Shown here: positions 49,764 through 64,000 of the stretch, piece after piece
Layout: each line of letters begins with the position of its first letter
How positions within the stretch are numbered: position 1 is the stretch's first letter
Assembly: GCF_051014445.1 (NCBI RefSeq)
Contig: NC_135137.1
Location: 20,957,501 to 21,021,500 of the forward strand
From: Colletes latitarsis
Lineage: Eukaryota; Arthropoda; Insecta; Hymenoptera; Colletidae
Direction: 5' to 3'
DNA length: 64,000 nt
The notes under the pieces: generated by a model
The model's database searches: none
What the model was told of the DNA's origin: nothing
The model's input: only the letters and a program-made list of their open reading frames with translations
Translations under genes and position numbers: made by a program

Positions 49764-52582
49764 AAATCATGAGCGAGATGCGGGCATAACCCAGACCTAA
49801 CCCAGAGCTAACCGGTGTTATCCTCTAAAATATTGATCGTAACCAAGTTTAATGGACTGTTTCAGTGTGGTACCACATTACTACGTGATTCAAACCCGAA
49901 AAAACCCAGGATCTGGCCAACATGTATGCGAAGAAGGCAAAATCATGCGCCAGATGCGGGCATAACCCAGACCTAGCCGTTGTTATCCTCCAAAATGTGG
50001 ATCGAAACCAAGTTTAATGGACTGTTTCAGTGTGGTACCACAATACTACGTGATTCAAACCCGAAAAAGCCCAGGATCTGGCCAACAAGTATGCGAAGTG
50101 GGCAATATCATGAGCTAGATGCGGGCATATCCGAGACCTAACCCAGACCTGTCCGGTGTTACCGTCTAAAATACTGACTGAATCCAGGTTTAATTGACTG
50201 TTTCAGTGTGGTACCACATTACTATATGATTCAAACCCGAAAAAACACAAGATCTGGCCAACAAGTGTGCGAAGAAGGCAATATCATGAGCCAGATGCGG
50301 GCATAACCGAGACCTAACCCAGACCTGTCCGGTGTTACCGACTAAAATACTGACCGAATCCAGGTGTAATTGACTGTTTCACTGTGGTACCACATTATTA
50401 CGTGATTCAAACCAGAGAAAACCAAGGATCTGGCCAACAAGTATGCGGAAAAGGCAAAATCATGAGCCAGATGCGGGCATAACCCAGACCTAACCCAGAC
50501 CTAACCGGTGTTATCCTCTAAAATATTCATCGAAACCAAGTTTAATGGACTGTTTCAGTGTGGTGCCACATTACTACGTGATTCAAACCCGAGAAAACCA
50601 AGGATCTGGCCAACAAGTATGCGAAGAAGGTAAAATCATGAGCCAGATGCGGGCCTAACCCAGACCTAACGCAGACCTAACCGGATTTATCCTCTAAAAT
50701 ATTGATCGAATCCAGGTTTAAGAGTCTGTTTCAGTGTGGTACCACATTAGTACCTGATTCAAACCTGAAAAAACACAGGATCTGGCCAACAAGTATGCGA
50801 AGAAGGCAAAATCATGAGCCAGATGCGGGCATAACCCAGACCTAACCCAGACCTAACCGGTGTTATCCTCTAAAATATTGATCGAAACCAAGTTTAATGG
50901 ACTGTTTCAGTGTGGTACCACATTACTACGTGATTCAAACCCGAAAAAACCCAGGATCTGTCTAACAAGTATGCGAAGAAGGTAAAATCATGAGCCAGAT
51001 GCGGGCCTAACCCAGACCTAACGCAGACCTAACCGGATTTATCCTCTAAAATATTGATCGAAACCAGGTTTAAGAGTCTGTTTCAGTGTGGTACCACATT
51101 AGTACCTGATTCAAACCTGAAAAAACACAGGATCTGGCCAACAAGTATGCGAAGTAGGCAATATCATGAGCTAGATGCGGCCATATCCGAGACCTAACCC
51201 AGACCTGTCCGGTGTTACCGACTAAAATACTGACTGAATCCAGGTATAATTGACTGTTTCAGTGTGGTACCACATTACTATATGATTCAAACCCGAAAAA
51301 ACACAAGATCTGGCCAACAAGTGTGCGAAGAAGGCAATATCATGAGCCAGATGCGGGCATAACCCAGGCCTAACCCAGACCTAACCTGTGTTACCGACTA
51401 AAATACTGACCGAATCCAGGTGTAATTGACTGTTACTGTGTGGTTCCACATTACTACGTGATTCAAACCAGAGAAAACCAAGGATCTGGCAAACAAGAAT
51501 GCGGACAAGGCAATATCTTGAGCCAGATGCGGGTATAACCCAGACGTAACCCAGACCTAACCGGTGTTATCCTCTAAAATATTCATCGAAACCAAGTTTA
51601 ATGGACTGTTTCTGTGTGCAACCACATTACTACGTGACTCGAACCCTAAAAAACCCAGGACCTCGCCAACAAGTATGCGAAGTAGGCAAAATCGTGAGCC
51701 AGATGCGGGCAAAACCCAGACCTGACCCAGACCTAATCGGTGTTACCGACTAAAATATTCATCGAAACCAAGTTTAATGGACTGTTTCAATGTGGCTCCA
51801 CATTACTACGTGTTTCAAACCCGAAAAAACCCAGGATCTGGCCAACAAGTATGCGAAGAAGGCAAAACCATGCGCCAGATGCGGGCATAACCCAGACCTA
51901 ACCCAGACCTAACCGGTGTTATCCTCTAAAATATTGATCGACACCAAGTTTAATGGACTGTTTCGGTGTGGTACCACATTACTATGTGATTCAAACCAGA
52001 GAAAACCAAGGATCTGGCCAACAAGAATGCGGAATAGGCAACATCGTGAGCCAGATGCGGGCAGAACCGAGACCTAACCCAGACCTAACCGGTGTTACCG
52101 ACTAAAATACTGACCGAATCCAGGTATAAATGATTGTTACTGTGTGGTTCCACATTACTATGTGATTCAAACCCGAAAAAACCCAGGATTTGGCCAACAA
52201 GTATGCGAAGAAGGCAAAAGCATGAGCCCGATGCGGGCATAACCGAGACCTAACCCAGACCTAACCGGTGTTATCCTCTAAAATATTGATCGAAACCAGG
52301 TTTAATTGTCTGTTTCAGTGTGGTACCACATTACTACGTGATTCAAACCAGAGAAAGCCAAGGATCTGGCCAACAAGTATGCGAAGAAGGCAAAATTGTG
52401 AGCCAGATGCGGGCATAACACAGACCTAACCCAGACCTAACCGGTGTTATCCTCTAAAATACTGACCGAATCCAGGTTTAATTGACTGTAACTGATTAGT
52501 ACCACGTTACTACGTGGTTCAAGTCCGAAAAAACCCTGGATCTGGCCCAGTATGCGAAGAAGGCAAAATCATGCGCCAGATG

Positions 52583-55500
52583 CGGTCATAACCCAGACCT
52601 AACTCAGACCTAACCGGTTTTATCCTCTAAAATACTGAGCGAATCCAGCTTTAATTGACTGTTACTGTGTGGCACCACATTACTACGTGATTCAAACCAG
52701 AGATAACCAAGGACCTGGACAACAAATGTGTGAAGAAGGCCATTTGCGAATCATGAGCCAGATGCGGGCATAACCAGGCCTAACCCAGACCTAGCCGGTG
52801 TTATCCTCTAAAATATTGATCGAAACCAGGTTTAATTGTCTGGTTCAGTGTGGTACCACACTACTACGTGATTCAAACCAGAGAAAACCAAGGTTCTGGC
52901 CTACAAGTATGCGAAGAAGGTAATATCATGAGCCAGGATCTGTCCAGCAAGTATGCGAAGAAGGTAAAATCATGAGCCAGATGCTGGCATAACCCAGACC
53001 TAACCCAGACCTAACCGGTGTTATCCTCTAAAATATTGATTGAAACCAAGTTTAATGGACTGTTCCAGTGTGGTACCACATTACTACGTAATTCAAACCA
53101 GAGAAAACCAAGGATCTGGCCAACATGAATGCGGAATACGCAAAATCGTGAGCCAGATGCGGGCATAACCCAGACCTAACCCAGACCTAACCGGTGTTAC
53201 CGACTAAAATACTGACCGAATCCAGGTTCAATTGACTGTTTCGGTGTGGTACCACATTACTATTTGATTCAAACCCGAAAAAACGCAGGATCTGTCCAAC
53301 AAGTATGCGAAGAAGACAAAATCATGAGCCAGATGCGGGCATTTCCCAGGCCTAACCCAGACCTAACCGGTGTTACCGACTAAAATACTGACCGAATCCA
53401 GGTATAATTGACTGTTACTGTGTGGCTCCACATTACTATGTGTTTCAAACCCGCAAAAACCCAGGATCTGGCCAACAAGTATGCGAAGAAGGCAATATCA
53501 TGAGCCAGATGCGGGCATAACCCAGACCTAACCCAGACCTAACCGGTGTTATCCTCGAAAATATTGATCGAAACCAAGTTTAATGGACTGTTTCAGTGTG
53601 GTGCCACATTACTACATGATTCAAACTCGAGAAAACCGAGGATCTGGCCAACAAGCATGCGAAGAAGGCAAAATCATGAGCCAGATGCGGGCATAACCCA
53701 GACCTAACCCAGACCTAACGGTGTTATCCTCTAAAATATTGATCGAAACCAAGTTTAATGGACTGTTTCAGTGTGGTACCACAATACTACGTGATTCAAA
53801 CCCGAAAAAACCCAGGATCCGTCCAACAAGTATGCGAAGAAGGTAAAATCATGAGCCAGATGCGGGCATAACCAAGGTCTAACCCAGGCCTAACCGGTGT
53901 TACCGATTAAAACACTGACCGAATCCAGGTATAATTGACTGTTACTGTGTGGTTCCACATTACTACGTGGTTCAAATCCGAAAAAACCCAGGATCTGGCC
54001 AACAAGTATGCGAAGAAGGCAAAATTATGCGCCAGATGCAGGCATAACCCAGACCTAACCCAGACCTAACCGGTGTTATCCTCTAAAATACTGACTGAAT
54101 CCAGGTTTAATTGACTGTAACTGATTGGTACCACGTTACTACGTGGTTCAAATCCGAAAAACCCCTGAATCTGGCCAACAAGTATGCGAAGAAGGCAAAA
54201 TCATGAGCCAGATGCGGGCATAACCCAGACCTAACCCAGACCTAACCGGTGTTATCCTCTAAAATATTGATCGAAACCAAGTTTAATGGACTGTTTCAGT
54301 GTGGTACCACATTACTACGTGATTCAAACCAGAGAAAACCAAGGATCTGGCCAACAAGTATGCGGAATAGGCAAAATCGTGAGCCAGATGCGGGCATAAC
54401 CGAGACCTAACCCAGACCTAACCGGTGTTACCGACTAAAATACTGACCGAATCCAGGTATAAATGACTGTTACTGTGTGGTTCCACATTACTACGTGATT
54501 CAAACCCGAAAAAACCCAGGATCTGGCCAACATGTATGCGAAGAAGGCAAAATCATGAGCCAGATGCGGGCATAACCCAGACCTAACCCAGACCTAGCCG
54601 GTGTTATCCTCTAAAATATTGATCGAAACCAGGTTTAATTGTCTGTTTCAGTGTTTTACCACATTACTACGTGATTCAAACCAGAGAAAATCAAGGATCT
54701 GGCCAACAAGTATGCGAAGAAGGCAAAATCATTCGCCAGATGCGGGCATAACCCAGACCTAACCGTTGTTATCCTCCAAAATGTGGATCGAAACCAAGTT
54801 TAATGGACTGTTTCAGTGTGGTACCACAATACTACGTGATTCAAACCCGAAAAAGCCCAGGATCTGGCCAACAAGTATGCGAAGTGGGCAATATCATGAG
54901 CTAGATGCGGGCATATCCGAGACCTAACCCACACCTGTCCGGTGTTACCGTCTAAAATACTGACTGAATCCAGGTTTAATTGACTGTTTCAGTGTGGTAC
55001 CACATTACTATATGATTCAAACCCGAAAAAACACAAGATCTGGCCAACAAGTGTGCGCAGAAGGCAATATCATGAGCCAGATGCGGGCATAACCGAGACC
55101 TAACCCAGACCTACCGGTGTTACTGACTAAAATATTGATCGAAACCAAGTTTAATGGACTGTTTCAGTGTGGTGCCACATTACTACGTGATTCAAACCCG
55201 AGAAAACCGAGGATCTGGCCAACAAGTATGCGAAGAAGGCAAAATCATGAGCCAGATGCGGGCAAAACCCAGACCTAACCCAGACGTAACCGGTGTTATC
55301 GTCTAAAATATTGATCGAAACCAGGTTTAATTGTCTGTTTCACTGTGGTACCACATTATTACGTGATTCAAACCAGAGAAAACCAAGGATCTGGCCAACA
55401 AGTATGCGGAATAGGCAAAATCGTGAGCCAGATGCGGGCATAACCCAGACCTAACCCAGACCTACCGGTGTTACTGACTAAAATACTGGTCGAATCCAGG

Positions 55501-58313
55501 TTTAATTGACTGGTTCAGTGTGGTACCATATTACTATATGATTCAAAGCCGAAAAAACACAAGATCTGGCCAACAAGTACATGAAAAAGGCAAAATTATG
55601 AGCGAGATGCGGGCATAGCCCTGGCTTAACCTAGACCTAACCGGTGTTATCGTCTAAAATATTGATCGAAACCAGGTTTAATTGTCTGTTTCACTGTGGT
55701 ACCACATTATTACGTGATTCAAACCCGAAAAAACCCAGGATCTGTCCAAGAAGTATGCGAAGAAGGTAAAATCATGAGCCAGATGCGGGCAGAACCCAGA
55801 CCTAACCTAGACCTAACCGGTGTTATCGTCTAAAATATTGATCGAAACCAGGTTTAATTGTCTGTTTCACTGTGGTACCACACTACTAAGTGATTCAAAC
55901 CCGAAAAAACCCAGGATCTGGCCAACAAGTATGCGAAGAAGGCAAGATCATGAGCCAGATGCGGGCATAACCCAGACCTAACCCAGACCTAGCCGGTGTT
56001 ATCCTCTAAAATATTGATCGAAACCAGGTTTAGTTGTCTGTTTCAGTGTGGTACCACATTACTACGTGATTCAAACCAGAGAAAATCAAGGATCTGGCCA
56101 ACAAGTATGCGAAGAAGGCAAAATTATGAGCTAGATGCGGGCATATCCGAGACCTAACCCAGACCTGTCCGGTGTTACCGACTAAAATACTGACTGAATC
56201 CAGGTTTAATTGACTGTTACTGTGTGGTTCCACATTACTACGTGATTCAAACCAGAGAAAACCAAGGATCTGGCAAACAAGAATGCGGACAAGGCAAAAT
56301 CTTGAGCCAGATGCGGGTATAGACGTAACCCAGACCTAACCGGTGTTATCCTCTAAAATATTGATCGAAACCAAGTTTAATGGGCTGTTTCAGTGTGGTG
56401 CCACATTACTACGTGATTCAAACCCGAGAAAACCGAGGATCTGGCCAACAAGTATGCGAAGAAGGCAAAATCATGAGCCAGATGCGGGCAGAACCCAGAC
56501 CTAACCTAGACCTAACCGGTGTTATCGTCTAAAATATTGATCGAAACCAGGTTTAATTGTCTGTTTCACTGTGGTACCACATTACTACGTGATTCAAACC
56601 CGAAAAAACCCAGGATCTGGCCAACAAGTGTGCGAAGAAGGCAATATCATGAGCCAGATGCGGGCATAACCCAGGCCTAACCCAGACCTAGCCTGTGTTA
56701 CCGACTAAAATACTGACCGAATCCAGGTGTAATTGACTGTTACTGTGTGGTTCCACATTACTACGTGATTCAAACCAGAGAAAACCAAGGATCTGGCAAA
56801 CAAGAATGCGGACAAGGCAAAATCTTGAGCCAGATGCGGGTATAGACGTAACCCAGACCTAACCAGTGTTATCCTCTAAAATATTGATCGAAACCAAGTT
56901 TAATGGGCTGTTTCTGTGTGGAACCACATTACTACGTGACTCGAACCCTAAAAAACACAGGATCTGGCCAACAAGAATGCGGACAAGGCAAAATCTTGAG
57001 CCAGATTCGGGTATAACCCAGACCTAACCCAGACCTAACTGGTGTTATCCTCTAAAATATTGATCGAAACCAAGTTTAATGGACTGTTCCAGTGTGGTAC
57101 CACATTACTACGTAATTCAAACCAGAGAAAACCAAGGATCTGGCCAACATGAATGCGGAATAGGCAAAATCGTGAGCCAGATGCGGGCATAACCCAGACC
57201 TAACCCAGACCTAACCGGTGTTACCGACTAAAATACTGACCGAATCCAGGTTTAATTGACTGTTTCAGTGTGGTACCATATTACTATATGATTCAAAGCC
57301 GAAAAAACACAAGATCTGGCCAACAAGTACATGAAAAACGCAAAATTATGAGCGAGATGCGGGCATTACCCTGGCCTAACCTAGACCTAACCGGTGTTAT
57401 CGTCTAAAATATTGATCGAAACCAGGTTTAATTGTCTGTTTCACTGTGGTACCACATTATTACGTGATTCAAACCAGAGAAAACCAACGATCTGGCCAAC
57501 AAGTATGCGGAAATGGCAAAATCATGAGCCAGATGCGGGCATAACCCAGACCTAACCCAGACCTAACCGGTGTTATCCTCTAAAATATTAATCGAAACCA
57601 AGTTTAATGGACTGTTTCAGTGTGGTGCCACATTACTACGTGATTCAAACCCGAGAAAACCGCGGATCTGGCCAACAAGTATCCGAAGAAGGCACAATCA
57701 TGAGCCAGATGCGGGCATAACCCAGACCTAACCCAGACCTAACCGGTGTTATCCTCTAAAATATTCATCGAAACCAAGTTTAATGGACTGTTTCAATGTG
57801 GCTCCACATTACTACGTGATTCAAACCCGAAAAAACCCAGGATCTGGCCAACAAGTATGCGAAGAAGGCAAAATCATGCGCCAGATGCGGGCATAACCCA
57901 GACCTAACCCAGACCTAACCGGTGTTATCCTCTAAAATATTGATCGACACCAAGTTTAATGGACTGTTTCGGTGTGGTACCACATTACTACGTGATTCAA
58001 ACCCGAAAAAACCCAGGATCTGTCCAACAAGTATGCGAAGAAGGTAAAATCATGAGCCAGATGCGGGCATAACCCAGACCTAACCGGTGTTATCCTCTAA
58101 AATATTGATTGAAAGCAAGTTTAATGGACTGTTTCAGTGTGGTGCCACATTACTACGTGATTCAAACCCGAGAAAACCGCGGATCTGGCCAACAAGTATG
58201 CGAAGAAGGCACAATCATGAGCCAGATGCGGGCATAACCCAGACCTAACCCAGACCTGACCGGTGTTATCCTCTAAAATATTCATCGAAACCAAGTTTAA
58301 TGGACTGTTTCAA
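52583..58313. repeat. Segmental duplication B, copy 2
   Basis: Partner of 40615-46345, same orientation, no indel noticed along about 5.7 kb. It is separated from duplication C copy 2 by about 2.3 kb of reshuffled monomers; in copy 1, B and C abut directly at about 46346. Confidence 0.88.
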
Positions 58314-60582
58314 TGTGGCTCCACATTACTACGTGATTCAAACCCGAAAAAACCCAGGATCTGGCCAACAAGTATGCGAAGAAGGCAAAATCATGCGCCA
58401 GATGCGGGCATAACCCAGACCTAACCCAGACCTAACCGGTGTTATCCTCTAAAATATTGATCGACACCAAGTTTAATGGACTGTTTCGGTGTGGTACCAC
58501 ATTACTACGTGATTCAAACCCGAAAAAACCCAGGATCTGGCCAACAAGTACGCGAAGTAGGCAAAATCATGAGCCAGATGCGGGCATAACCCAGACCTAA
58601 CCCAGACCTAACCGGTGTTATCCTCTAAAATACTGACCGAATCCAGGTTTAATTGACTGTAACTGATTAGTACCACGTTACTACGTGGTTCAAATCCGAA
58701 AAAACCCTGGATCTGGCCCAGTATGCGAAGAAGGCAAAATCATGCGCCAGATGCGGTCATAACCCAGACCTAACTCAGACCTAACCGGTTTTATCCTCTA
58801 AAATACTGAGCGAATCCAGCTTTAATTGACTGTTACTGTGTGGCACCACATTACTACGTGATTCAAACCCGAAAAAACCCAGGATCTGGCCAACAAGTAT
58901 GCGAAGGAGGCAAAATCATGAGCCAGATGCGGGCATAACCCAGACCTAACCCAGATCTAACCGGTGTTACCCTGTAAAATACTGATCGAACCAGGTTTAG
59001 TTGACTGTTTCGCTGTTGTACCACATTGCTACGTGATTCTAACAGGAAAAAACCCAGGATCTGGCCAACAAGTATGCGAAGAAGGCAAAATCATGAGCCA
59101 GATGCGGGCAGAACCCAGACCTAACCTAGACCTAACCGGTGTTATCGTCTAAAATATTGATCGAAACCAGGTTTAATTGTCTGTTTCACTGTGGTACCAC
59201 ATTACTACGTGATTCAAACCCGAAAAAACCCAGGATCTGGCCAACAAGTGTGCGAAGAAGGCAATATCATGAGCCAGATGCGGGCATAACCCAGGCCTAA
59301 CCCAGACCTAGCCTGTGTTACCGACTAAAATACTGACCGAATCCAGGTGTAATTGACTGTTACTGTGTGGTTCCACATTACTACGTGATTCAAACCAGAG
59401 AAAACCAAGGATCTGGCCAACAAGTATGCGGAAATGGCAAAATCATGAGCCAGATGCGGGCATAACCCAGACCTAACCCAGACCTAACCGGTGTTATCCT
59501 CTAAAATATTAATCGAAACCAAGTTTAATGGACTGTTTCAATGTGGCTCCACATTACTACGTGATTCAAACCCGAAAAAACCCAGGATCTGGCCAACAAG
59601 TATGCGAAGAAGGCAAAATCATGCGCCAGATGCGGGCATAACCCAGACCTAACCCAGACCTAACCGGTGTTATCCTCTAAAATATTGATCGACACCAAGT
59701 TTAATGGACTGTTTCGGTGTGGTACCACATTACTACGTGATTCAAACCCGAAAAAACCCAGGATCTGTCCAACAAGTATGCGAAGAAGGTAAAATCATGA
59801 GCCAGATGCGGGCATAACCCAGACCTAACCGGTGTTATCCTCTAAAACATTGATTGAAAGCAAGTTTAATGGACTGTTTCAGTGTGGTGCCACATTACTA
59901 CGTGATTCAAACCCGAGAAAACCGCGGATCTGGCCAACAAGTATGCGAAGAAGGCACAATCATGAGCCAGATGCGGGCATAACCCAGACCTAACCCAGAC
60001 CTAACCGGTGTTATCCTCTAAAATACTGACCGAATCCAGGTTTTATTGACTGTAACTGATTAGTACCACGTTACTACGTGGTTCAAATCCGAAAAAACCC
60101 TGGATCTGGCCCAGTATGCGAAGAAGGCAAAATCATGCGCCAGATGCGGTCATAACCCAGACCTAACTCAGACCTAACCGGTTTTATCCTCTAAAATACT
60201 GAGCGAATCCAGCTTTAATTGACTGTTACTGTGTGGCACCACATTACTACGTGATTCAAACCCGAAAAAACCCAGGATCTGGCCAACAAGTATGCGAAGG
60301 AGGCAAAATCATGAGCCAGATGCGGGCATAACCCAGACCTAACCCAGATCTAACCGGTGTTACCCTGTAAAATACTGATCGAACCAGGTTTAGTTGACTG
60401 TTTCGCTGTTGTACCACATTGCTACGTGATTCTAACAGGAAAAAACCCAGGATCTGGCCTACAAGTATGCGAAGAAGGCAAAATCATGTGCGAGATGCGG
60501 GCATAACCCAGACCTAACCCAGAGCTAACCGGTGTTATCCTCTAAAATATTGATCGACACCAAGTTTAATGGACTGTTTCAG

Positions 60583-63500
60583 TGTGGTGCCACATTATTA
60601 CATGATTCAAACCCGAGAAAACCGAGGATCTGGCCAACAAGCATGCGAAGAAGGCAAAATCATGAGCCAGATGCGGGCATAACCCGGACCTAACCCAGAC
60701 CTAACCGGTGTTATCCTGCAAAATATTGATCGAAACCAAGTTTAATGGACTGTTTCAGTGTGGTACCACATTACTACGTGATTCAAACCCGAAAAAACCC
60801 AGGATCTGACCAACAAGTATGCGAAGAAGGTAAAATCATGAGCCAGATGCGGGCATAACCCAGGCCTAACCCAGACCTAACCGGTGTTACCGATTAAAAT
60901 GCTGACCGAATCCAGGTGTAATTGACTGTTACTGTGTGGTTCCACATTACTATGTGATTCAAACCCGAAAAAAACCCAGGATCTGGCCAACAAGTATGCG
61001 AAGAAGGCAAAATCATGCGCCAGATGCGGGCATAACCCAGACCTAACCCAGACCTAACCGGTGTTATCCTCTAAAATATTGATCGACACCAAGTTTAATG
61101 GACAGTTTCAGTGTGGTACCACATTAATACGTGATTCAAACCCGAAAAAACACAAGATCTGGCCAACAAGTATGCGAAGAAGGTAAAATCATGAGCCAGT
61201 TGCGGGCATAACCCAGACCTAACCCAGACCTAACCGGTGTTATCCTCTAAAATATTGATTGAAAGCAAGTTTAATGGACTGTTTCAGTGTGGTACCACAT
61301 TACTACGTGATTCAAACCAGAGAAAACCAAGGATCTGGCCAACAAGAATGCGGAATAGGCAAAATCGTGAGCCAGATGCGGGCATAACCGAGACCTAACC
61401 CAGACCTAACCGGTGTTACCGACTAAAATACTGACCGAATCCAGGTATAAATGACTGTTACTGTGTGGTTCCACATTACTATGTGATTCAAACCCGAAAA
61501 AACCCAGGATTTGGCCAACAAGTATGCGAAGAAGGCAAAAGCATGAGCCAGATGCGGGCATAACCGAGACCTAACCCAGACCTAACCGGTGTTATCCTCT
61601 ATAATATTGATCGAAACCAGGTTTAATTGTCTGTTTCAGTGTGGTACCACATTACTACGTGATTCAAACCAGAGAAAGCCAAGGATCTGGCCAACAAGTA
61701 TGCGAAGAAGGCAAAATCATGAGCCAGATGCTGGCATAACCCAGACCTAACCCAGACCTAATCGGTGTTTTCCTTTAAAATATTGATCGAATGCAGGTTT
61801 AATTGGCTGTTTCAGTGTGGTACCACACTACTACGTGATTCAAACCAGAGAAAACCAAGGATCTGGCCTACAAGTATGCGGAAAAGGCAAAATCATGAGC
61901 CAGATGCGGGCATAACCCAGACGTTATCCTGACCTAACCGGTGTTACCGACTAAAATACTGACCGAATTCAGGTATAAATGACTGTTACTGTGTGGTTCC
62001 ACGTTACTATGTGATTTAAACACGAAAGAACCCAGGATCTGGACAACAAATATGCGAAGAAGGCAATATCATGAGCCAGATTCGGGCATAACCCAGTCCT
62101 AACCCAGACCTAGCCGGTGTTATCCTCTAAAATATTCATCGAAACCAAGTTTAATGGCCCGTTTCAGTGTGGTAACAGATTACTACGTGATTCAAACCAG
62201 AAAAAACCCAGGATCTGGCCAACAAGTATGCGAAGAATGCAAAATCATGAGCCAGATGCGGACATAACCCAGACCTAACCCAGACCTAGCCGGTGTTATC
62301 CTCTAAAATATTGATCGAAACCAGGTTTAGTTGTCTGTTTCAGTGTGGTACCACATTACTACGTGATTCAAACCAGAGAAAACCAAGGATCTGGCCTACA
62401 AGTATGCGAAGAAGGTAAAATCATGAGCCAGATGCGGGCATAACCCAGACCTAACCCAGACCTAACCGGTGTTACCGACTAAAATACTGACCGAATCCAG
62501 GTATAAATGACTGTTACTGTGTGGTTCCACGTTACTATGTGATTCAAACACGAAAGAACCCAGGATCTGGACAACAAATATGCGAAGAAGGCAATATCAT
62601 GAGCCAGATGCGGGCATAACCGAGACCTAACCCAGACCTGTCCGGTGTTACCGACTAAAATACTGACCGAATCCAGGTTTAATTGACTATTTCAGTGTGG
62701 TACCACATTACTATATGATTCAAACCCGAAAAAACACAAGATCTGGCCAACAAGTATGCGAAGAAGGCAATATCATGAGCCAGATGCGGGCATAACCGAG
62801 ACCTATCCCAGATCTGTCCGGTGTTACCGACTAAAATACTAGACCGAATCCAGGTTTAATTGACTGTTTCAGTGTGGTACCACATTACTATATGATTCAA
62901 ACCCGAAAAAACACAAGAACTGGCCAACAAGTATGCGAAGAAGGCAATATCATGAGCCAGATGCGGGCATAACCGAGTCCTAACCCAGACCTGTCCGGTG
63001 TTACCGACTAAAATACTGACCGAATCAAGGTTTAATTGACTTTTACTGTGTGGCTCCAAGTTACTACGTGATTTAAACCCGAATGAACCCAGTATCTGCA
63101 CAACAAATATGCGAAGAAGGCAAAATCATGAGCCAGATGCGGGCATAACCAGGCCTAACCCTGACCTAGCCGGTGTTATCCTCTAAAATATTGATCGAAA
63201 CCAGGTTTAATTGTCTGTTTCAGTGTGGTACCACACTACTACGTGATTCAAACCTGAGAAATCCAAGGTTCTGGCCTACAAGTATGCGAAGAAAGTAAAA
63301 TCATGAGCCAGATGCGGGCATAACCCAGACCTAACCCAGACCTAACCGGTGTTACCGACTAAAATACTGACCGAATCCAGGTATAAATGACTGTTACTGT
63401 GTGGTTCCACGTTACTATGTGATTCAAACACGAAAGAACCCATGATCTGGACAACAAATATGCGAAGAAGGCAATATCATGAGCCAGATGCGGGCATAAC

Positions 63501-64000
63501 CCAGTCCTAACCCAGACCTAGCCGGTGTTATCCTCTAAAATATTCATGGAAACCAAGTTTAATGGACTGTTTCAGTGTGGTACCACATTACTACGTGATT
63601 CAAACCAGAGAAAACCAAGGATCTGGCCAACAAGAATGCGGAATAGGCAAAATCGTGAGCCAGATGCGGGCATAACCGAGACCTAACCCAGACCTAACCG
63701 GTGTTACCGACTAAAATACTGACCGAAACCAGGTATAAATGACTGTTACTGTGTGGTTCCACATTACTATGTGATTCAAACCCGAAAAAACCCAGGATTT
63801 GGCCAACAAGTATGCGAAGAAGGCAAAAGCATGAGCCAGATGCGGGCATAACCCAGACCTAACCCAGATCTAACCGGTGTTACCCTGTAAAATATTGATC
63901 GAACCAGGTTTAGTTGACTGTCTCGCTGTGGTACCACATTGCTACGTGATTCAAACAGGGAAAAACCCAGGATCTGGCCAACAAGTATGCGAAGAAGGCA
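60583..64000. repeat. Segmental duplication C, copy 2 (runs off window end)
   Basis: Partner of 46346-49763. The match is still continuing at the last base of the window, so the true length is unknown. Confidence 0.87.

Larger units (their letters stand above)
32735..64000. repeat. Satellite array, right block (about 176-bp monomers)
   Basis: The same satellite in the same orientation resumes directly after the retrotransposon and runs to the window end. The part next to the element (about 32735-40600) is rich in variants such as atatgcatcg and agggaataacc that are rare on the left. The part beyond about 40600 shares long blocks with the left array: the rare gagctagatg monomer at 42930 matches 8583, and the gtacatgaaaaa monomer at 43609 matches 9616. 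Both flanks therefore belong to one array split by the insertion. Nothing else is seen in this block. Confidence 0.97.

Overview
This is eukaryotic repeat DNA. About 57 kb of the 64 kb is one tandem satellite array with a monomer of about 176 bp. It is interrupted once, at 25688-32734, by a full-length GC-rich non-LTR retrotransposon of about 7.05 kb on the minus strand. I see no host gene, tRNA, rRNA or CRISPR array. The retrotransposon has R1-clade architecture: a gag-like ORF1 with three zinc knuckles, then an ORF2 with an AP-like endonuclease, a reverse transcriptase and a C-terminal CCHC finger. R1-clade elements are mainly known from arthropods, and the satellite carries TTAGG-like (insect telomere-like) boxes. 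An insect source is the best guess; a finer assignment is not supported.

Layout: satellite 1-25687; retrotransposon 25688-32734 with its poly(A) end at 25687-25706 and its 5' end near 32734; satellite 32735-64000. A perfect 17-bp target-site duplication flanks the element. Paralogous uninterrupted copies of the left flank occur at about 45359-45585 and 57327-57553. The satellite is built from several monomer types (176 bp and an 11-bp shorter 165-bp form) arranged in large, nearly identical segmental duplications with offsets of 10605-10957, 10264, 7829, 2617, 11968 and 14237 bp. The offsets shift by whole monomers, which points to repeated unequal exchange.

The element appears intact and recently inserted. 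Its three open frames are chained on one sense strand. A 186-aa basic/acidic leader frame (called ORF0 here) overlaps ORF1 in an ATGA. ORF1 (817 aa) overlaps ORF2 (1038 aa) in a TAATG. Both junctions lie in inverted repeats able to form RNA hairpins. At the ORF1/ORF2 junction the stop/start sits in the apical loop of a two-part stem with 12-bp and 6-bp perfect arms. At the ORF0/ORF1 junction there is also a correctly phased slippery heptamer (CCCAAAA) that would join the two frames by a -1 shift. The insertion point falls at CC/TAA inside the telomere-like box of the satellite, reminiscent of telomere-targeting R1-clade elements (TRAS/SART). The most interesting candidate in the window is therefore a satellite-inserted, possibly satellite-targeting, translationally coupled R1-clade element.
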